A stretch of DNA of 64,000 nt from Pseudomonas sp. P8_229 (GCF_034008635.1 NZ_CP125378.1:920001-984000), one strand, 5' to 3'; counted from the first letter of the stretch, positions 32,967 through 46,971 are shown. The notes: generated by a model not told the origin, from the letters alone. A program made the numbers and translations.

Positions 32967-33791
32967 TTACTCGGTGCGCCGGTGGCGCTCGCTGAGGAAG
33001 GTAAACAACACCTCGGTGACAAACTCCGGGTTCTCCAGACTGGAGATATGCCCCGCCTCCGGCACCAGCACCCACGGACAACCGATCAGCTCGGCCATTT
33101 CCTTTGCCTCTGACGGCGGTCGCGGTTTGTCCTGATCACCGCACACAACCAGCGTGGTCGCGGCATTCAACTCGCCCAGACGCGGCAACCGATCATCCCG
33201 ACTGAACGTGATACGCCCCATCGGCACGATGCTGTCGCGCAGGCGATCAGTGGTGTACGCCGCCAGTTTGGCGCGCAAGCCCTGATACAGCGCCGACTGC
33301 GGGTCGATGCCCGGGCGGAAGAAGATCGGCACCACGATGTCCAGTAGCGGCTCGGAGATCTCGCCGCTGTCCTCGATCTGCTTGAACAGCGAGAAGTAGT
33401 ACTGGCGGGTAGGCTCAGGTTCCACGCCGACGTAAGTGTCCATCAGCACCAGGCCATTGATCCGCTGCGGCGCCGACAACGCCAGGCGCACGCCCCACAT
33501 GCCGCCGACCGACAGTCCGACCAGAGTGACCTGATCGATACCCAGATGATCGAGCAAGGCCTGCGCCTGACGGGCGATGTCATCCAGTGATGCCGTGCCT
33601 TCAGGTAACCGTCCCGACTCACCATGGCCCCAAAGGTCCAGCGCAATCACCCGATAGTGCGGCGCCAGCGCAGCGATCTGCGGCGCCCACATGGCGCTGT
33701 CCCACAGATAACTGCCAGCCAGCAGCACGGCCGGGCCGCTGCCTTGATCAATGTAGTGCAGCGCTTGTCCGTCAACCGTGAAGAAAGGCAT
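32967..33791 (-). CDS. Alpha/beta hydrolase (3-oxoadipate enol-lactonase-like)
   Basis: A 274-residue alpha/beta hydrolase with nucleophile elbow GLSVGGMWG (Ser), preceding LDLWGHGESG, an acid in VVCGDQDKPRP and the catalytic His in PEAGHISSLENPE. It resembles PcaD-type lactonases and general esterases. It is on the same strand as pvdL but cut off from it by a terminator, so it is probably not the pyoverdine thioesterase. The substrate is unknown. Confidence 0.82.
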   Translation of the reverse strand: MPFFTVDGQALHYIDQGSGPAVLLAGSYLWDSAMWAPQIAALAPHYRVIALDLWGHGESGRLPEGTASLDDIARQAQALLDHLGIDQVTLVGLSVGGMWGVRLALSAPQRINGLVLMDTYVGVEPEPTRQYYFSLFKQIEDSGEISEPLLDIVVPIFFRPGIDPQSALYQGLRAKLAAYTTDRLRDSIVPMGRITFSRDDRLPRLGELNAATTLVVCGDQDKPRPPSEAKEMAELIGCPWVLVPEAGHISSLENPEFVTEVLFTFLSERHRRTE

Positions 33792-33814
33792 CGACCACCC
33801 CCGCGATGAAAAAG

Positions 33815-33842
33815 AGAACCGGCAGACTGAGCTGCCGGTTCT
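33815..33842 (-). terminator. Terminator downstream of pvdL
   Basis: AGAACCGGCAG (33815-33825) and CTGCCGGTTCT (33832-33842) form an 11-bp perfect stem with a six-base loop. On the minus strand it is followed by CTTTTTC, so it should stop pvdL transcription before the hydrolase gene. Confidence 0.85.
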
Positions 33843-33884
33843 GGATCGTCAACCGTGTAAATGTCTGAAAATGTGCCGCCCCCA

Positions 33885-33949
33885 ATCGCGAGCAGGCTCA
33901 CTCCTACAGGGGAATGCAATCCCATTGTAGGAGCGAGCCTGCTCGCGAT
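33885..33949. repeat. REPIN 3' of pvdL
   Basis: ATCGCGAGCAGGCTCACTCC (33885-33904) and GGAGCGAGCCTGCTCGCGAT (33930-33949) are inverted arms with a short spacer (about 25 bp). It lies between the pvdL stop and its terminator. Confidence 0.88.
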
Positions 33950-33972
33950 GAGGCCGCAACCGTTGACGGAGA

Positions 33973-36900
33973 TTACAAGCCTTCCAGTTCCGCCATCAGA
34001 TCATTCAACCGATCCGCCTTGTCCTCGGTGATGTCGCTGGCCGCCAAGCCCTCAATGTACTCGGCCAGTTCCTGCACCGTGCTGCACTCGAACATCGCCC
34101 GCAGCGGCACGTCGCGTTGCAGGGTTGTCTGTACCCGCGAGGCGATCTGCGTGGCGAGCAACGAGTGACCACCCAACTCGAAGAAGTTGTCGCGCACACC
34201 GACCTTGTCGACCTTGAGCACCTCGGCCCAGATGTCCGCCAGGGTCTGCTCCAGCTCGTTGCGCGGGGCCAGGTAATCCTGGCTCTGCAACTGGCCGATC
34301 TCCAGCGTCGGCAGGGCCTTGCGGTCGAGTTTGCCGTTGGCGTTGTGCGGCAACTGATCCAGCCACAGCCAGTGCAGCGGCACCATGTACTCAGGCAGTT
34401 CGCTGCGCAGGCGTTGCTTGATCCGCTCCAGGCGTTCGCTCGGATTCAGCGCGGTGTCGGCCGCGACGAGGTAGCCGACCAAGTGCTTGCCATTGACCCC
34501 TTCCTGCACGCCGACCGCCGCATCGCGGACTTCCGGTTGCTCGTGCAGACGCGCCTCGATTTCGCCCAGTTCGATGCGGTAACCGCGAATCTTCACCTGA
34601 TGGTCAACGCGGCCGACGTATTCCAGCACCCCGTCACTGCGACGGCGCGCCAGGTCACCGGTGCGATACAGACGTTCGCCCGGCGCGCCGAACGGGTTCG
34701 GCACAAACACCGGCGCGGTGCGCAGCGGATCGCTGACGTAACCGCGACCGACGCCGGTACCGGCCACGCACAACTCACCCACCGCGCCTAGCGGCACCAG
34801 TTCCAGCGCACCATCGACCAGGTACAGCACGTTGTTGTCGGTCGGCGTACCGATCGGCAAGTAGCTGCCGCGAGTCGAGGCCAGATCGACGCGGAAGAAC
34901 GCCACGTCATCGGAACATTCTGCCGGGCCGTAGGCGTTGACCAGACCGATCTGCGGATAACGCAGCAGCCACTGGTGCGCCAGTTCCGGCGGCATCGCTT
35001 CGCCGGTCGGCAGCATCCAGCGCAGGCCCTCGAGGCTCAGGCGCTCAGCGGCAAGCATGCCCTGAATCAGCGACGGCACGCTCTCCAGCACGGTAATGCC
35101 TTGGGCTTGCACGTGCACCAGCAAACCTTGCGGATCGTGGGCGATGGTGTTCGGCACGATGTCCACTCGCGCGCCGAACAACGGCGCGGCGAGGAACTGC
35201 CAGACCGAAATATCGAAGCTTTGCGATGCGGTCTGCGCGATCACATCGGCGTCGCTCAAATCAAGGTACGGACGCTTGCTCAACTGGTTGTTGAGCATGC
35301 CGCGCTGCTCGACCATCACGCCTTTCGGCAAACCGGTTGAACCCGAGGTGTAGATCACATAGGCGAGGTTGTCCGGGCCACTGTAGATGCCCGGATTTTG
35401 CAGCGCCGTCGCCAGCGCCTGAACCTCTTCCCAGACCAACAGCCGTGGGCGGTTGGCGCAGCTGAATTCATCGAGCAAGGTCTGCGCCTGTTCGCGGCAG
35501 GCTTCAGTGCACACCAGCAGCGGCGTGCGGCTCAGTTCGATGATGCGTTGCAGGCGCTGGCTCGGCAGGCCCGGATCCAGCGGCAAGTAACCGGCACCGG
35601 CCTTGAAGCTGCCGATGATCATGCCCAGCAGGTCGAGGTTACGCTCCGCCAGCAACGCCACCGGTTGATCCATCTGCACACCTGCGGCGACCAGTGCATG
35701 GCCGAGGCGGTTGGCGTTGTGGTTCAGCTCGGCATAGTTCAGTTGCTGATCGAGGCAAGTGGCGGCGATGCGTTGCGGATGCGCTGCAACCTGCGCTTCG
35801 AACAGCGCAACGTAGCTCTGCTCCAGCGGATAATCGTGCGCGCTCTGGTTGCAACCGTGTAGCAGGAATTCCTGCTCCTCGGTACCCAGCAGCGGCAGCT
35901 CGGCCATGTCGCCATGGAAGCCATCGACCAGCGCCAGCAACAGCCGCTTGAACTCGCCGAGCATGCGCTCGATGGTCGATTCGTCGAAGTAACGCTGGTC
36001 ATACGACAGATGCAGCCCAAGGTCATCGCCCGGGTAGCACACCGCCGTCAACGGGAAGTTGGTGTGGGTACGGCCGGAGTCCGAAGTCGCGTTGAGGCTC
36101 TGCGCGCGGTCCAGCACCGAGACTTCCACCGGCGCGTTTTCGAACACGAACAGGCTGTCGAACAGCGGCTGGCCTTTGGGCAGTTCGCTCTGCTCCTGAA
36201 TGTTCACCAGCGGCAGGTATTCGTACTCGCGCAGTTGCATGTTGCTGTCGAGCAAAGCGCTCAGCCACTGCCGCACGCTGCTGCGTTGATCGTCTTCAGG
36301 CATTTTCACCCGCAGCGCGATGCTGTTGATGAACAGGCCGACGGTGCGTTGCATCTCGGGCATGTCCACCGGGCGCCCGGCCACGGTGACGCCGAACAGC
36401 ACGTCGCGATCACCGCTCATGCGTCGCAGGACCAAGGCCCACGCCGCCTGGGCGAAGGTATTGATGGTCAATTGATGGGCTTGGGCCAATTCACGCAGAC
36501 GCGCACCGTCCTCGACATTGAGGGGGGTGTAGCGGTCACCGACGATCATCCCGCCGCTTTCACCGGCGTGTTCCCGCAGGAACGGCCGGTCGCTCGCGAT
36601 CGGCGTGGTGCGTTCGAAGCCTTGCAGGTTCTGCTGCCACCATTGGCGCGCCTCGGCCAGGCTCTGGCGTTGCAGCCAGCCGATGTAATCGCGGTAACGC
36701 GGCGGCAGCGACAACTGCGCTTCGCGACCTTCACCGAGGGCGGTGTAGATCTCGAAGAAATCGTTCATCAGCAGCGAACGGCACCAGGCATCGATCAGGA
36801 TGTGGTGGTTGCTCATCATGAACCAGTAACGCGCGGCGCCAACCTTGATCAGGCGCAGGTGGAACGGTGGTTGATTGAGCAGATCGAAACCGGCCTCGCG

Positions 36901-39900
36901 CTCGTTTTTCAGCAGCGTTTGCAGCTGCGGTTCCTGCTCGATTTCGGCGACAGCGCTCCAGTCCAGGTACTCGATCGGCGTGCGTCCCGGGGTGTGAATC
37001 ACTTGCAGCATGTCTTCGCCGACGTTCCAGCAGAACGACGCGCGCAACGCTTCATGACGGGCGACCACCGCTTGCCAGGCCTGGGTGAAACGCTCGGGAT
37101 CGAGCTCGCTGTTGATGCGGTAGCGATCCTGCATGTAGTACAGGCCGGTGCCCGGTTCAAGCAGGGTGTGCAGCAACATGCCTTCCTGCATCGGCGTCAG
37201 CGGATAAACGTCTTCGATCTGCGCGGCTGGCACCGGCAACGCATCGAGTTGCGCCTGGGTCAGTTTCGCCAGCGGGAAGTCCGACGGCGTGAGGCCGCCG
37301 GCGGCGTCTTGCAGACAATGGGCGATCAGGCTTTGCAGTTCGCCGAGGTAGGCGTCGGCCAGCTCATTGATAGTCAGCGCGTCATAACGCTCGGCACTGA
37401 AAGTCCAGCGCAGCAGCAGTTCACCGCCATACACCTGACTGTCGATGCTCAACTCGTTGGGCAGCGGCGCCTGCGGATCGTGGGCGGCACCGACCGGCTC
37501 ATCCAGCGGACGGAACAGCGCATCGCTGCCGAAACTCTGGTCGAACTGGCCGAGGTAGTTGAAGGTGACCGGTGCGTTCGGCAACGCCGCCATGCTGCGC
37601 TGGCTGAGGTCATCGGCCAGATAACGCAGCACGCCATAGCCCAGGCCTTTGTGCGGCACATCGCGCAATTGCTCCTTGATCGCCTTGATCGAAGCGCCCT
37701 GCCCGGCAGCCTCTTCGATGTTGTGCGGGGTCAGGCGTAGTGGATAGGCACTGGTGAACCAGCCGACGGTGCGGGTCAGGTCAATCTCGTCGAACAGGGT
37801 TTCGCGGCCGTGGCCTTCCAGCTGAATCAGCGCCGACGGCTGACCGCTCCAGCGGCACAAGACGCGGGCCAGTGCGGTCAGCAGCAGGTCGTTGACCTGA
37901 GTGCGATAGGCGCGCGGCGCCTGTTGCAGCAGTTGCTGGGTACGCTCGGCATCGAGGCGCACGCTGACGGTTTGTGCATGGCGGTTCTGCCGTCCGCCCT
38001 GCGGGTTTTCGCATGGCAGTTCGGCGTTCGGCCCAGCCAGTTGCGTCTGCCACCAGTTCAGTTCTTCGCGCAGCGATTCGCTGCCGGCATAGGCCTGCAA
38101 GCGTGCCGCCCAGTCCTTGAAGGCACTGGTTTTCGCCGGCAGTTTCACCGACTGTTCGGCGTCGAGTTGGCGATACACGGTTTGCAGATCATCGAGCAGC
38201 ACGCGCCACGAGACACCGTCGACCACCAAGTGATGGATCGTGATGAACAAGCGTTGCTGACCTTCGGGCCCATCGACCAGCAACGCGCGCATCAGCGGGC
38301 CGCTTTGCAGGTCGAGACTGCGCTGTGCATCGGCGAACAGCGCTTCGCACTTGTCCATCGCCGCCACACGCACCTGCCACAACACAGCGGCATCCGAGAC
38401 CGGTTGATGCGCCGCCTGCCACTGACTGCCCACCTCAGTGAAACGCAGACGCAGGGCGTCGTGCTGCTCGATCACTGCCAGCAGCGCCTGCTCCAGACAA
38501 TGCGGCTCCAGCGCCACGCTCGGCTCCAGCAACAAGGCCTGGTTCCAGTGCTGACGCTGCGGGATTTCAGTGTCGAAGAACCAGTGCTGAATTGGCGTCA
38601 GCGCCGACTCACCGCTGACCAGGCCTTGCTCGGCCGTCACTTGTTCGCTGCGGCTGGCGACGCCGGCGAGGGTCTGCACGGTCTGATGCTGGAAGAGATC
38701 ACGCGGGCTGAAGTGGATGCCCTGCTGTCGCGCACGGCTGACCACTTGAATCGACAGAATCGAGTCACCGCCCAGTTCGAAGAAGTTGTCGTTGAGGCCG
38801 ACCTGTTCGAGGTTGAGCACTTCGCACCAGATCTGCGCCAGGGCCTGTTCCAGCTCATTGCTCGGGGCGACGTAGTCCTGACGATTGAGCTCAGGGTCCG
38901 GCGCCGGCAAGGCGCGGCGGTCGAGTTTGCCGTTGGCGGTCAGCGGCATGCTCGCCAGCAGGATCAGGTGCGTCGGCACCATGTAGTCCGGCAGTAGCGT
39001 CTTGAGATGCGACTTCAGTGCTTCGCGCAGTTCGGCCTGTTGTGCTTCGCCTTGCTCGGCGACTTCGCTGACCAGATAGGCAACCAGTTGTTTGCCGCTT
39101 GGCGCATCCAGCGCCAGCACCACCGCTTCCCGGATCGAAGCGTGATCGAGCAGACGGGTTTCAATCTCGCCCAACTCGATACGGAAACCGCGAATCTTCA
39201 CCTGATGGTCGATCCGCCCCAGGTATTCCACCAGCCCATCGGCACGCTGGCGCACCAGGTCGCCGGTGCGGTACATGCGCCCGCCATTGGCGGCAAACGG
39301 GTCGGCGACAAAACGCTCGGCGCTGATGCCCGGACGGTCGTGATAGCCCTGCGCCAGACCGGCACCGCCAACGAACAATTCTCCGGTTGCGCCTTGCGGC
39401 ACCAGCGCCAGATCGGCGTCGAGAATGTACGCCACACGGTCGCCGATCACGCTGCCGATCGGCACACTGCCGGCCCCCTCTTCCAGCACCTCCGGCGCCA
39501 GACTGGCGAGCGGCATGATCACGGTTTCGGTCGGGCCGTAGGCGTTGAAGAACAGGCTCGGTTTGAACGCGGCGCGAATCCGCTGCAGGTGTTCGCCGGT
39601 CAGCGCTTCGCCGCCGGTGATGATCATCCGCACCGGCAGAATCTCGTGTTGCGTGGCGAGGAACTGCGCCAACTGGCTGCCGTAGCTCGGGGTGAAACCA
39701 AGCACGTTGATCCGGTGAGTACGGATCAAGCCGCAGATCTCTTGCGCATCCCACTGCCCTTGCGCCCGCAGCACCACTTGCGCACCGCTGAGCAACGGCA
39801 CCAGCAGACGCTCGGTGGCAGCGTCGAAGTTGATCGAATAGAAGTGCAGTTCGCAGTCATCCGCACGCATGCCGAAACGCGCAATCACCGCCTGGCAATG

Positions 39901-42900
39901 CATGGCGATTTCACCGTGAGACACCACCACGCCTTTCGGCTTGCCGGTGGAGCCCGAGGTGTAGATCAGGTAGGCCTGATGCTGCGGCAGACTGATGAAC
40001 GGCAACTCGCTGGCCGGGTAATCGGCCAGCGCCGCGCTGTCCTCCTCCAGGCACCAGCGCGCCACGCTCGGCGGCAGATCGCCGAGGGCGTTGAACATCG
40101 CCCGATCACTGAGCAGAAGACCAATGCGGCTGTCTTCGATCATGTAGTGCAAACGGTCGAGCGGGTATTCCGGATCCAGCGGCACGTAAGCGCCGCCGGC
40201 CTTGAGAATCGCCAGCAGACCGATGACCATTTCCAGCGAGCGCTCCAGCGCCAGACCGACCCGCACTTGCGGACCTACGCCGCGTTCACGCAAGGCCCAG
40301 GCCAGGCGATTGGCGCGGGCGTCGAGTTCGGCGTAGCTCAGGGTCTGCCCGGCGAACGTCAGGGCCGGCGCGTCTTTGCGTGCCAGCGCCTGCTCGGCGA
40401 ACAGGTGATGGATGCACTGGTCGAGGCGATGCTCGCCCGGCTCGACACCAAGGCTGTCGAGCAGTTGCTGTTGCTCCGGGGCAGCCAGCAACGGCAATTG
40501 GCTCAGGCGCTGCTGCGGATCGGCGATCAACGCTTCCAGCAGATTGCGCCAATGCCGGGCCATGCGCGCAATGGTCGGTTCGTCGAACAGGTCGGTGCTG
40601 TACGTCAGGCAGCAACCGAGGCGATGGTCGAGGTCGGTGACTTCCAGGTTGAGGTCGAACTTGGTCGCCCGCGCGTCGTTGGCCAGGTACTCGACGGTCA
40701 TCCCGGCGAGCATGCGGCTCTGCTGGAATTCCCAGCGCTGCACGTTGCACATCACCTGGAACAGCGGGTTATACGCGGCGCTGCGCGGTGGTTGCAGGGC
40801 TTCAACCAGATGATCGAACGGCAGGTCCTGATGCGACTGGCCTTCGATGACGGTGTGGCGCACCTGCTCGAACAACTCGCCGACCGACATCTGGCCGTCG
40901 AGCTGGCAACGCAGCACCTGGGTGTTGAGGAACGCGCCGATCAGCCCTTCGCTTTCCGGGCGGATACGGTTGGCCACCGGTGCGCCGATACGCAGATCGG
41001 TCTGGCCGCTGTAGCGATAGAGCAAGGTGGCGAGCGCGGCGGTCATGGTCATGAACAGAGTCAGACCGTTTTGCGCGTTGAACGCACGGACACGGGCAGC
41101 GAGGTCATCACTGAGGTCGAAGCGCAACAGTTCGCCCTGATGGCTTTGCACGGGTGGACGCGGACGGTCGCCGGGCAGCTCCAGCAGTGGATGCTCGCGA
41201 CCCAGTTGCGCAGTCCAGTAGTCGAGCTGACGCTGACGCTCACCGGACTCCAGCCAGTTGCGCTGCCAGACGCTGTAGTCGAGGTACTGCACCGGCAGCG
41301 GTTCCAGCGGCGAGTCGCGGTCATCGACGAACGCTTCGTACAGCGCACTGAGTTCGCGGGCGAAGATGTCCATCGCCCAGCCTTCGGTGACGATGTGGTG
41401 CAGGGTCAGGACAAAGTAATGCTCGTACTCGGCGGTCTTTACCAGACACGCGCGCAACAACGGCCCGGTCTCCAGATCGAACGGCAAATGCGCTTCGGCG
41501 TCGGCCAGTTGCTGAACCTTTTGCTCGCGTACCTCTGCCGCGAATTTGGAGAAATCCTTCCAGTCCATGCGCACGCCCGTATCGGCATGCACCTGCTGCC
41601 GGGCTACGCCGTCGATGCTCGGGAAGGTGGTGCGCAGGGTTTCGTGGCGCAGGATCAACGCCTGCAAGGCCGCCTCGAAACGCTCGACATGCAACACGCC
41701 ACGCAGGCGCGCCATACCGCCGACGTTGTACGCCGGGCTGTCCGGCTCCATCTGCCAGAGGAACCACATGCGCTGTTGCGAGTACGACAACGGCACCGGT
41801 TGGCTACGATCAACCTTGTCGATCGGCGGTTGTTTGTTGGTGCGGCCGCTGGCCTGGATCAAACGGATCTGCTCGGCGAAATCGCCCAGCTCACTGTGTT
41901 CGAACAAGGCGCGCAGCGGCAGTTCGACGTCACAGGCCTGACGGCTGCGCGAGATGATTTGTGTGGCCAGCAGCGAATGTCCGCCGAGGGCGAAGAAGTC
42001 GTCGCGCAGACCGACCTGTTTCAGGCCTAGCACTTCACGCCAGATCGCGGCGATCTGTTGTTCCAGTTCGGTGACCGGCTCGACGTGTTCGCGCACTTGC
42101 CACTGCGGTTCGGGCAATGCGTGGCGATCAAGTTTGCCGCTGGGGCTCAGGGGCATTTGTTCCAGACGCATCAGTTGCGCCGGGACCATGTATTCCGGCA
42201 GCTCGGCGGCCAGTGCGGTCTTCAGGCGGGCGCTCTGCGCGTCCTGATCTTCGTTGGCATCCAGCGCGGTGAAATAGCCGATCAGTTGCGCACCGGCGGC
42301 GGTTTCGCGCACCAGCACCACGGCTTGGGCGACGCCATCCTGGGCCAGCAGACGCGCTTCGATTTCTTCCGGTTCAACGCGCAAGCCACGCAGCTTGACC
42401 TGTTGATCGAGACGCCCGAGGTATTCGATCACGCCGTCCGAGGTCCAGCGTGCGCGGTCACCGGTGCGGTACAAACGTGCGCCCTGCTCGCCCAATGGAT
42501 CGACAACAAAACGTTCAGCCGTCAGTGCCGGACGGCCAAGGTAACCGCGAGCGAGACCGATGCCGCTGATGCACAGCTCACCCGGCACACCGGCCGGTAC
42601 GGGATTGAGATCGGCGTCGAGCACGCGGCAGATCACGTTGCCCAGCGGGCGGCCAATCGGCGAACGCTCGCCGTCGGCGCTGGTGCAGTGCCAGTGGGTG
42701 ACGTTGATCGCGGTTTCCGTCGGGCCATAGCGGTTGTGCAATTGCACCGCTGGCAGTTGCGCCAGCACCCGGTTACGCAGCTCCGCCGGCAGCGCTTCAC
42801 CGCCGGAGAATACCCGGCGCAGGCTGGTGCACTCAGCGCTCAGCGGTTCATCGATGAACAGCGAGAGCAACGGCGGCACGAAGTGCAGCGTGGTCACGCC

Positions 42901-45900
42901 GTATGTCTGAACCAGTTGGGCGATGCGATGCGGATCACGGTGCTCGCCCGGTGCGGCAATCAGCAATCGTGCGCCGGTGATCAGCGGCCAGAAGCACTCC
43001 CACACCGACACGTCGAAACTGATCGGCGCCTTTTGCATCAGCACGTCGGTGTCGTTCAGGCGATAAGTGTTCTGCATCCATTGCAGTCGTTCGGCCAATG
43101 CCGCGTGAGTGTTGCCGACGCCTTTCGGCTGGCCGGTGGAGCCCGAGGTGTAAATCACATAGGCGAGGTGGTCGCCGTGCAGGTGCAGACCCGGCGCCTG
43201 GCTCGGCCAGTTCTCCAGGTGCAGCGCATCCATGGCGATCACGCTGACGCCGTCGCTGGCCGGCAGACGGTCGAGCAATGCGGTCTGGGTCAGCAACAGT
43301 TCGACACCGCTGTCGCTGAGCATGTAGGTCAGGCGTTCGGCCGGGTATTCCGGGTCCAGCGGCACATAGGCACCGCCAGCCTTGATGATTGCCAGCAGAC
43401 CGATCAGCAGTTGCGGCGAACGCTCGGCAGCGATCGCCACGCAGACATCCGGGCCGACACCTTTGTCGCGCAGGTAATGCGCGAGGCGGTTGGCCTGGGC
43501 GTGCAGTTCGGCGAAATCGAGGCTGCCGCCGTCCCACACCAGCGCGGTGCGTTCCGGGGTCTGGCGCGCCTGTTCGTTGAGCAGTTCCGGCAGCCATTGT
43601 TGCGCTGGGGTGCACGGCGCGACGCTCCACGCATCTTGCTGATCGTGCTCGCACGGAGTGAGCAACTGCAGATCGCCGATCGCTTGTAGCGGTTGCTCGC
43701 AGACGGCGCGCAGCAGGTTGCTGAAGTGTTCGGCCAGACGCTCGATGGTCGTCGCTTCGAACAACTCATCGGCGTAGTCGAAGGACAGGGTCAGGCGTCC
43801 GTTGCGATCTTCTTCACTGTGCAGTTGCAGGTCGAACTTGGCCTCGCGGCTGTGCCACGGCAGCTCTTCGGCGAGCAGCCCCGGCAGGCGTTTGAGCGCA
43901 CTGAGGTCGCGCTGCTGGTGGTTGAACATGACCTGGAACAAACCCTGCTCACGCGCCTGCGGGAAGGCTTCGAGCAGTTGTTCGAAAGGCAGATCCTGAT
44001 TCGCCTGAGCACCGAGTGCGGCCTCGCGGGTTTGCGCCAGCAACTCGACAAACGGCAGGCGCGAATCAACCTCGGCGCGCAGCACCTGGGTGTTGATGAA
44101 GAAGCCTATCAGGCCCTGGGTTTCCAGGCGCGGACGGTTGGCGTTGGGCACGCCGATGCGAATATCGCGCTGACCGCTATAGCGGTGCAGCAGGCTCTGG
44201 AACGCCGAGAGCAACAGCATGAACGGCGTCGATTGGTGCGCCTGGGCGGTCTGTTTGATCGCATCGCTGAGGCTGACACCGAGACGCACGCTGTGACGGG
44301 CGGCGCTGTGCACTTGCCTGGCCGAGCGCGGATGATCGCTGGCCAGTTCCAGCGCGCGATGTTCATCGCCCAGTTGCGCCTTCCAGTAGGCCAGTTGCCG
44401 CTCGCCCTCGCCTTGCGCCAGCCATTGACGCTGCCAGCTGCCGTAGTCGGCGTATTGGGTCGGCAGCGGCGCCAGTTCGGCGCGCTGGCCTTGGGATGCT
44501 GCGGCGTACAGGCGCGAGAACTCGTCGATCAGCACGTTCAGCGACCAGCCGTCGGCGATGATGTGGTGCAGTGTCACCAGCAACTGGTGATCTTCGTCGT
44601 CAAGACGCACCAGCGTCACCCACAGCAGCGGGCCTTTTTCCAGATCGAACCGGGTGCGGGCTTCATCTTCGCGGACCTGTTGCGCGCGGGCTTCACGCTC
44701 ATGGGCCGGCAGGTCGCTGATGTCGATCAGTTGCAGGTTGAATTCAGTCGCCGCCTCGACCTGTTGCAGCGCCACGCCGTCCTGCTCGAAGAAGCGCGTG
44801 CGCAGGGCTTCGTGGCGTTCGATCAACTGCTGGAAGCTGGCGCGCAGCGCATCTTCGTCCAGTTCACCACGCAGACGCAGAGCACCGGGGATGTTGTAGG
44901 CGCTGCTGTGCGGGTCGAGTTGCCAGGTGATCCACAGACGGTTTTGCGCCAGTGATTGCGGCAGCGCTTCCGTGCGCGGCAACGCGGTGATTTCGCCTTG
45001 GGCGCTGCCACCGTCCTGTTGCTGTTGCGCCATGGCAGCGGCGAACGCCGCCAGGGTCGGCGCTTCGAACAGCAGACGCAGGTTCAGCTCCAGGCCCAGC
45101 TCTTCGCGCACCTTGGCGATCACCTGAGTAGCCGCAATCGAGTTGCCGCCGAGGAGGAAGAAGTGGTCGTCGGCACTGACCTGTCTGACGTTGAGTTGCT
45201 CGGCCCAGATCTTGCCGATCAGGGCTTCCAGTTCGGACGCCGAGGCGTCTGAGTGTTCAGTGGATTTGCTGGCGGACGGGAACACCGCGTAGCTGTCGAG
45301 GCTGCCATCGGCCAGACGATTGCGGCAGGCCGAGCGCTGCAGTTTGCCGCTGGAGGTCTTCGGCAACGCGCCCGGATTGAGCAGCACCACCACGCTCGGC
45401 GCCTCTTGATACGCCTCGGCCACCGCCTGGCGAATGGCTTTGATCAGCGCATCGGGCGGGAGGATTTTCTGCACGCTGCGGCTGATTTCTGCGGCGATAC
45501 CGATGCCTTCCTCACCGTCCTGACTGACCGCGAATGCCGCGACCCGGCCCTTGCGCACCACTTCCACTTCGCGCTCGACGGTTTGCTCGATGTCCTGCGG
45601 GTACAGGTTGTGGCCGCGCACGATCAGCATGTCTTTCAGGCGCCCGGTGATGAACAGTTCGCCGTCGCGAATGAACCCCAGATCGCCTGTGCGCAGCCAG
45701 GTCTGGCCGGCGTGCTGGACGAAGGTTTTGGCGCTGGCTTCGGGATTGCGCCAGTAGCCATGGGCGATGCTCGGCCCGGCGGCCCAGACTTCGCCGACCG
45801 CGTGGTCATTGAGTTCCTGCAGACTGGTTGGCTCCACGATCAGCACCGCGTGCTCTGGCTGGCTGACGCCGCAACTCATGATCGGGCTGCCATCGCCCGG

Positions 45901-46971
45901 TTCTGCGCGGTTTTGCGCCAGCGCCTGATCGTCCACGCGCAGTGCAGGAATGCCGGTGCCACGCGGTGTACCGGCAACGAACAGGGTTGCCTCGGCCAGA
46001 CCGTAAGAGGCCATGAAACTGGTCTCGCTGAAGCCGCACGCGGTGAACTTCTCGGCGAAGCGTTCAAGGGTGTCGAGACGGATCGGTTCCGAGCCGGAAT
46101 AGGCCACGCGCCAGCGGCTCAGGTCGAGACGCTCCAGCGCCGATTCACTGACGCGCTCGCTGCACAGACGGTAGGCGAAATCCGGGCCGCCGCTGATGGT
46201 TCCGCCGTATTCGCTGATCGCTTCCAGCCAGCGCAACGGCCGACCGAGGAAGTACGCCGGCGACATCAGGATGCACGGCACGCCGCTGAAAATGGGCTGG
46301 AGCAATCCGCCAATCAGGCCCATGTCGTGGTACAGCGGCAGCCAGCTGACGATCACGTCGTCGGGGTTCACGTCGATACCGAAACCGTGGCGGATCAGCA
46401 GCTCGTTGGCCACCAGGTTGCCGTGGCTGACCTGCACGCCTTTGGGCAGTGCCGTGGAGCCGGAGGTGTATTGCAGGAAGGCGATGTGATCGCCGGGCAA
46501 TTCTGGTTCGACCCAGTTCTCGGCCAGTGTGCTGTCGAGCGTATCGACGCACAGCAACGGCGGTGCCCCTTCGATTTGCTGCAAGGCATCGCGCAGGTCG
46601 GCGCTGGTCAGCAGCAGACGCGGTTCGGCGTCGGCAATGATCGACAGCAGGCGCTCCTGATGGTGACGCCGGGCGGACTCCGGCGGATAGGCCGGCACCG
46701 CGATCACCCCGGCGTACAGGCAACCGAAGAACGCCGCGACGTAATCCGGGCCGCTGGGAAACAGCAGCACCGCGCGATCGCCGAATTCGGCTTCAGCCTG
46801 CAACGCGGCCGCGATGCTGCGGGCACGCTGATCGAGTTCGCGATAACTGAGTACCACAGCCTGCTCTGGGTTTTCGGCGAGAAAACGCAAGGCCAGTTGA
46901 TCCGGCGTCAGGGCCGCGCGGCGCTGGAGGGCTTGGACCAGGGTGCTGGGGAGTTCGAACGCGTCGGTCAT
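33973..46971 (-). CDS. pvdL: Pyoverdine chromophore NRPS PvdL
   Basis: A 4332-residue synthetase that starts pyoverdine assembly in the cytoplasm. Domain order: acyl-AMP ligase (about 1-575), PCP with Ser611 in LGGNSIAA, C (HHIIADGWS near 800), A1, PCP2 (Ser1666), C (HHIVTEGWA near 1860), A2, PCP3 (Ser2737 in GGDSIL), epimerase ([10 protein letters not shown] near 2913), C (NHHILIDAW near 3388), A3, PCP4 (Ser4270). There is no thioesterase, so the chain passes to another NRPS. This matches PvdL: fatty acid, L-Glu, D-Tyr, L-Dab; the amino acids are assigned from the family, not decoded here. Length is close to the P. aeruginosa protein (about 4340). It is driven by a PvdS box. Confidence 0.95.
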   Translation of the reverse strand: MTDAFELPSTLVQALQRRAALTPDQLALRFLAENPEQAVVLSYRELDQRARSIAAALQAEAEFGDRAVLLFPSGPDYVAAFFGCLYAGVIAVPAYPPESARRHHQERLLSIIADAEPRLLLTSADLRDALQQIEGAPPLLCVDTLDSTLAENWVEPELPGDHIAFLQYTSGSTALPKGVQVSHGNLVANELLIRHGFGIDVNPDDVIVSWLPLYHDMGLIGGLLQPIFSGVPCILMSPAYFLGRPLRWLEAISEYGGTISGGPDFAYRLCSERVSESALERLDLSRWRVAYSGSEPIRLDTLERFAEKFTACGFSETSFMASYGLAEATLFVAGTPRGTGIPALRVDDQALAQNRAEPGDGSPIMSCGVSQPEHAVLIVEPTSLQELNDHAVGEVWAAGPSIAHGYWRNPEASAKTFVQHAGQTWLRTGDLGFIRDGELFITGRLKDMLIVRGHNLYPQDIEQTVEREVEVVRKGRVAAFAVSQDGEEGIGIAAEISRSVQKILPPDALIKAIRQAVAEAYQEAPSVVVLLNPGALPKTSSGKLQRSACRNRLADGSLDSYAVFPSASKSTEHSDASASELEALIGKIWAEQLNVRQVSADDHFFLLGGNSIAATQVIAKVREELGLELNLRLLFEAPTLAAFAAAMAQQQQDGGSAQGEITALPRTEALPQSLAQNRLWITWQLDPHSSAYNIPGALRLRGELDEDALRASFQQLIERHEALRTRFFEQDGVALQQVEAATEFNLQLIDISDLPAHEREARAQQVREDEARTRFDLEKGPLLWVTLVRLDDEDHQLLVTLHHIIADGWSLNVLIDEFSRLYAAASQGQRAELAPLPTQYADYGSWQRQWLAQGEGERQLAYWKAQLGDEHRALELASDHPRSARQVHSAARHSVRLGVSLSDAIKQTAQAHQSTPFMLLLSAFQSLLHRYSGQRDIRIGVPNANRPRLETQGLIGFFINTQVLRAEVDSRLPFVELLAQTREAALGAQANQDLPFEQLLEAFPQAREQGLFQVMFNHQQRDLSALKRLPGLLAEELPWHSREAKFDLQLHSEEDRNGRLTLSFDYADELFEATTIERLAEHFSNLLRAVCEQPLQAIGDLQLLTPCEHDQQDAWSVAPCTPAQQWLPELLNEQARQTPERTALVWDGGSLDFAELHAQANRLAHYLRDKGVGPDVCVAIAAERSPQLLIGLLAIIKAGGAYVPLDPEYPAERLTYMLSDSGVELLLTQTALLDRLPASDGVSVIAMDALHLENWPSQAPGLHLHGDHLAYVIYTSGSTGQPKGVGNTHAALAERLQWMQNTYRLNDTDVLMQKAPISFDVSVWECFWPLITGARLLIAAPGEHRDPHRIAQLVQTYGVTTLHFVPPLLSLFIDEPLSAECTSLRRVFSGGEALPAELRNRVLAQLPAVQLHNRYGPTETAINVTHWHCTSADGERSPIGRPLGNVICRVLDADLNPVPAGVPGELCISGIGLARGYLGRPALTAERFVVDPLGEQGARLYRTGDRARWTSDGVIEYLGRLDQQVKLRGLRVEPEEIEARLLAQDGVAQAVVLVRETAAGAQLIGYFTALDANEDQDAQSARLKTALAAELPEYMVPAQLMRLEQMPLSPSGKLDRHALPEPQWQVREHVEPVTELEQQIAAIWREVLGLKQVGLRDDFFALGGHSLLATQIISRSRQACDVELPLRALFEHSELGDFAEQIRLIQASGRTNKQPPIDKVDRSQPVPLSYSQQRMWFLWQMEPDSPAYNVGGMARLRGVLHVERFEAALQALILRHETLRTTFPSIDGVARQQVHADTGVRMDWKDFSKFAAEVREQKVQQLADAEAHLPFDLETGPLLRACLVKTAEYEHYFVLTLHHIVTEGWAMDIFARELSALYEAFVDDRDSPLEPLPVQYLDYSVWQRNWLESGERQRQLDYWTAQLGREHPLLELPGDRPRPPVQSHQGELLRFDLSDDLAARVRAFNAQNGLTLFMTMTAALATLLYRYSGQTDLRIGAPVANRIRPESEGLIGAFLNTQVLRCQLDGQMSVGELFEQVRHTVIEGQSHQDLPFDHLVEALQPPRSAAYNPLFQVMCNVQRWEFQQSRMLAGMTVEYLANDARATKFDLNLEVTDLDHRLGCCLTYSTDLFDEPTIARMARHWRNLLEALIADPQQRLSQLPLLAAPEQQQLLDSLGVEPGEHRLDQCIHHLFAEQALARKDAPALTFAGQTLSYAELDARANRLAWALRERGVGPQVRVGLALERSLEMVIGLLAILKAGGAYVPLDPEYPLDRLHYMIEDSRIGLLLSDRAMFNALGDLPPSVARWCLEEDSAALADYPASELPFISLPQHQAYLIYTSGSTGKPKGVVVSHGEIAMHCQAVIARFGMRADDCELHFYSINFDAATERLLVPLLSGAQVVLRAQGQWDAQEICGLIRTHRINVLGFTPSYGSQLAQFLATQHEILPVRMIITGGEALTGEHLQRIRAAFKPSLFFNAYGPTETVIMPLASLAPEVLEEGAGSVPIGSVIGDRVAYILDADLALVPQGATGELFVGGAGLAQGYHDRPGISAERFVADPFAANGGRMYRTGDLVRQRADGLVEYLGRIDHQVKIRGFRIELGEIETRLLDHASIREAVVLALDAPSGKQLVAYLVSEVAEQGEAQQAELREALKSHLKTLLPDYMVPTHLILLASMPLTANGKLDRRALPAPDPELNRQDYVAPSNELEQALAQIWCEVLNLEQVGLNDNFFELGGDSILSIQVVSRARQQGIHFSPRDLFQHQTVQTLAGVASRSEQVTAEQGLVSGESALTPIQHWFFDTEIPQRQHWNQALLLEPSVALEPHCLEQALLAVIEQHDALRLRFTEVGSQWQAAHQPVSDAAVLWQVRVAAMDKCEALFADAQRSLDLQSGPLMRALLVDGPEGQQRLFITIHHLVVDGVSWRVLLDDLQTVYRQLDAEQSVKLPAKTSAFKDWAARLQAYAGSESLREELNWWQTQLAGPNAELPCENPQGGRQNRHAQTVSVRLDAERTQQLLQQAPRAYRTQVNDLLLTALARVLCRWSGQPSALIQLEGHGRETLFDEIDLTRTVGWFTSAYPLRLTPHNIEEAAGQGASIKAIKEQLRDVPHKGLGYGVLRYLADDLSQRSMAALPNAPVTFNYLGQFDQSFGSDALFRPLDEPVGAAHDPQAPLPNELSIDSQVYGGELLLRWTFSAERYDALTINELADAYLGELQSLIAHCLQDAAGGLTPSDFPLAKLTQAQLDALPVPAAQIEDVYPLTPMQEGMLLHTLLEPGTGLYYMQDRYRINSELDPERFTQAWQAVVARHEALRASFCWNVGEDMLQVIHTPGRTPIEYLDWSAVAEIEQEPQLQTLLKNEREAGFDLLNQPPFHLRLIKVGAARYWFMMSNHHILIDAWCRSLLMNDFFEIYTALGEGREAQLSLPPRYRDYIGWLQRQSLAEARQWWQQNLQGFERTTPIASDRPFLREHAGESGGMIVGDRYTPLNVEDGARLRELAQAHQLTINTFAQAAWALVLRRMSGDRDVLFGVTVAGRPVDMPEMQRTVGLFINSIALRVKMPEDDQRSSVRQWLSALLDSNMQLREYEYLPLVNIQEQSELPKGQPLFDSLFVFENAPVEVSVLDRAQSLNATSDSGRTHTNFPLTAVCYPGDDLGLHLSYDQRYFDESTIERMLGEFKRLLLALVDGFHGDMAELPLLGTEEQEFLLHGCNQSAHDYPLEQSYVALFEAQVAAHPQRIAATCLDQQLNYAELNHNANRLGHALVAAGVQMDQPVALLAERNLDLLGMIIGSFKAGAGYLPLDPGLPSQRLQRIIELSRTPLLVCTEACREQAQTLLDEFSCANRPRLLVWEEVQALATALQNPGIYSGPDNLAYVIYTSGSTGLPKGVMVEQRGMLNNQLSKRPYLDLSDADVIAQTASQSFDISVWQFLAAPLFGARVDIVPNTIAHDPQGLLVHVQAQGITVLESVPSLIQGMLAAERLSLEGLRWMLPTGEAMPPELAHQWLLRYPQIGLVNAYGPAECSDDVAFFRVDLASTRGSYLPIGTPTDNNVLYLVDGALELVPLGAVGELCVAGTGVGRGYVSDPLRTAPVFVPNPFGAPGERLYRTGDLARRRSDGVLEYVGRVDHQVKIRGYRIELGEIEARLHEQPEVRDAAVGVQEGVNGKHLVGYLVAADTALNPSERLERIKQRLRSELPEYMVPLHWLWLDQLPHNANGKLDRKALPTLEIGQLQSQDYLAPRNELEQTLADIWAEVLKVDKVGVRDNFFELGGHSLLATQIASRVQTTLQRDVPLRAMFECSTVQELAEYIEGLAASDITEDKADRLNDLMAELEGL

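Noticed and set aside
32967..33791. Hydrolase as a pyoverdine thioesterase (PvdG)
   Set aside because: It resembles lactonase-type hydrolases and is separated from pvdL by a strong terminator.
39007..42030. 1007-codon open frame on the plus strand inside pvdL
   Set aside because: It is antisense to a clearly conserved NRPS; its Gln/Arg/His-rich translation is the usual mirror of high-GC coding DNA and has no domain.
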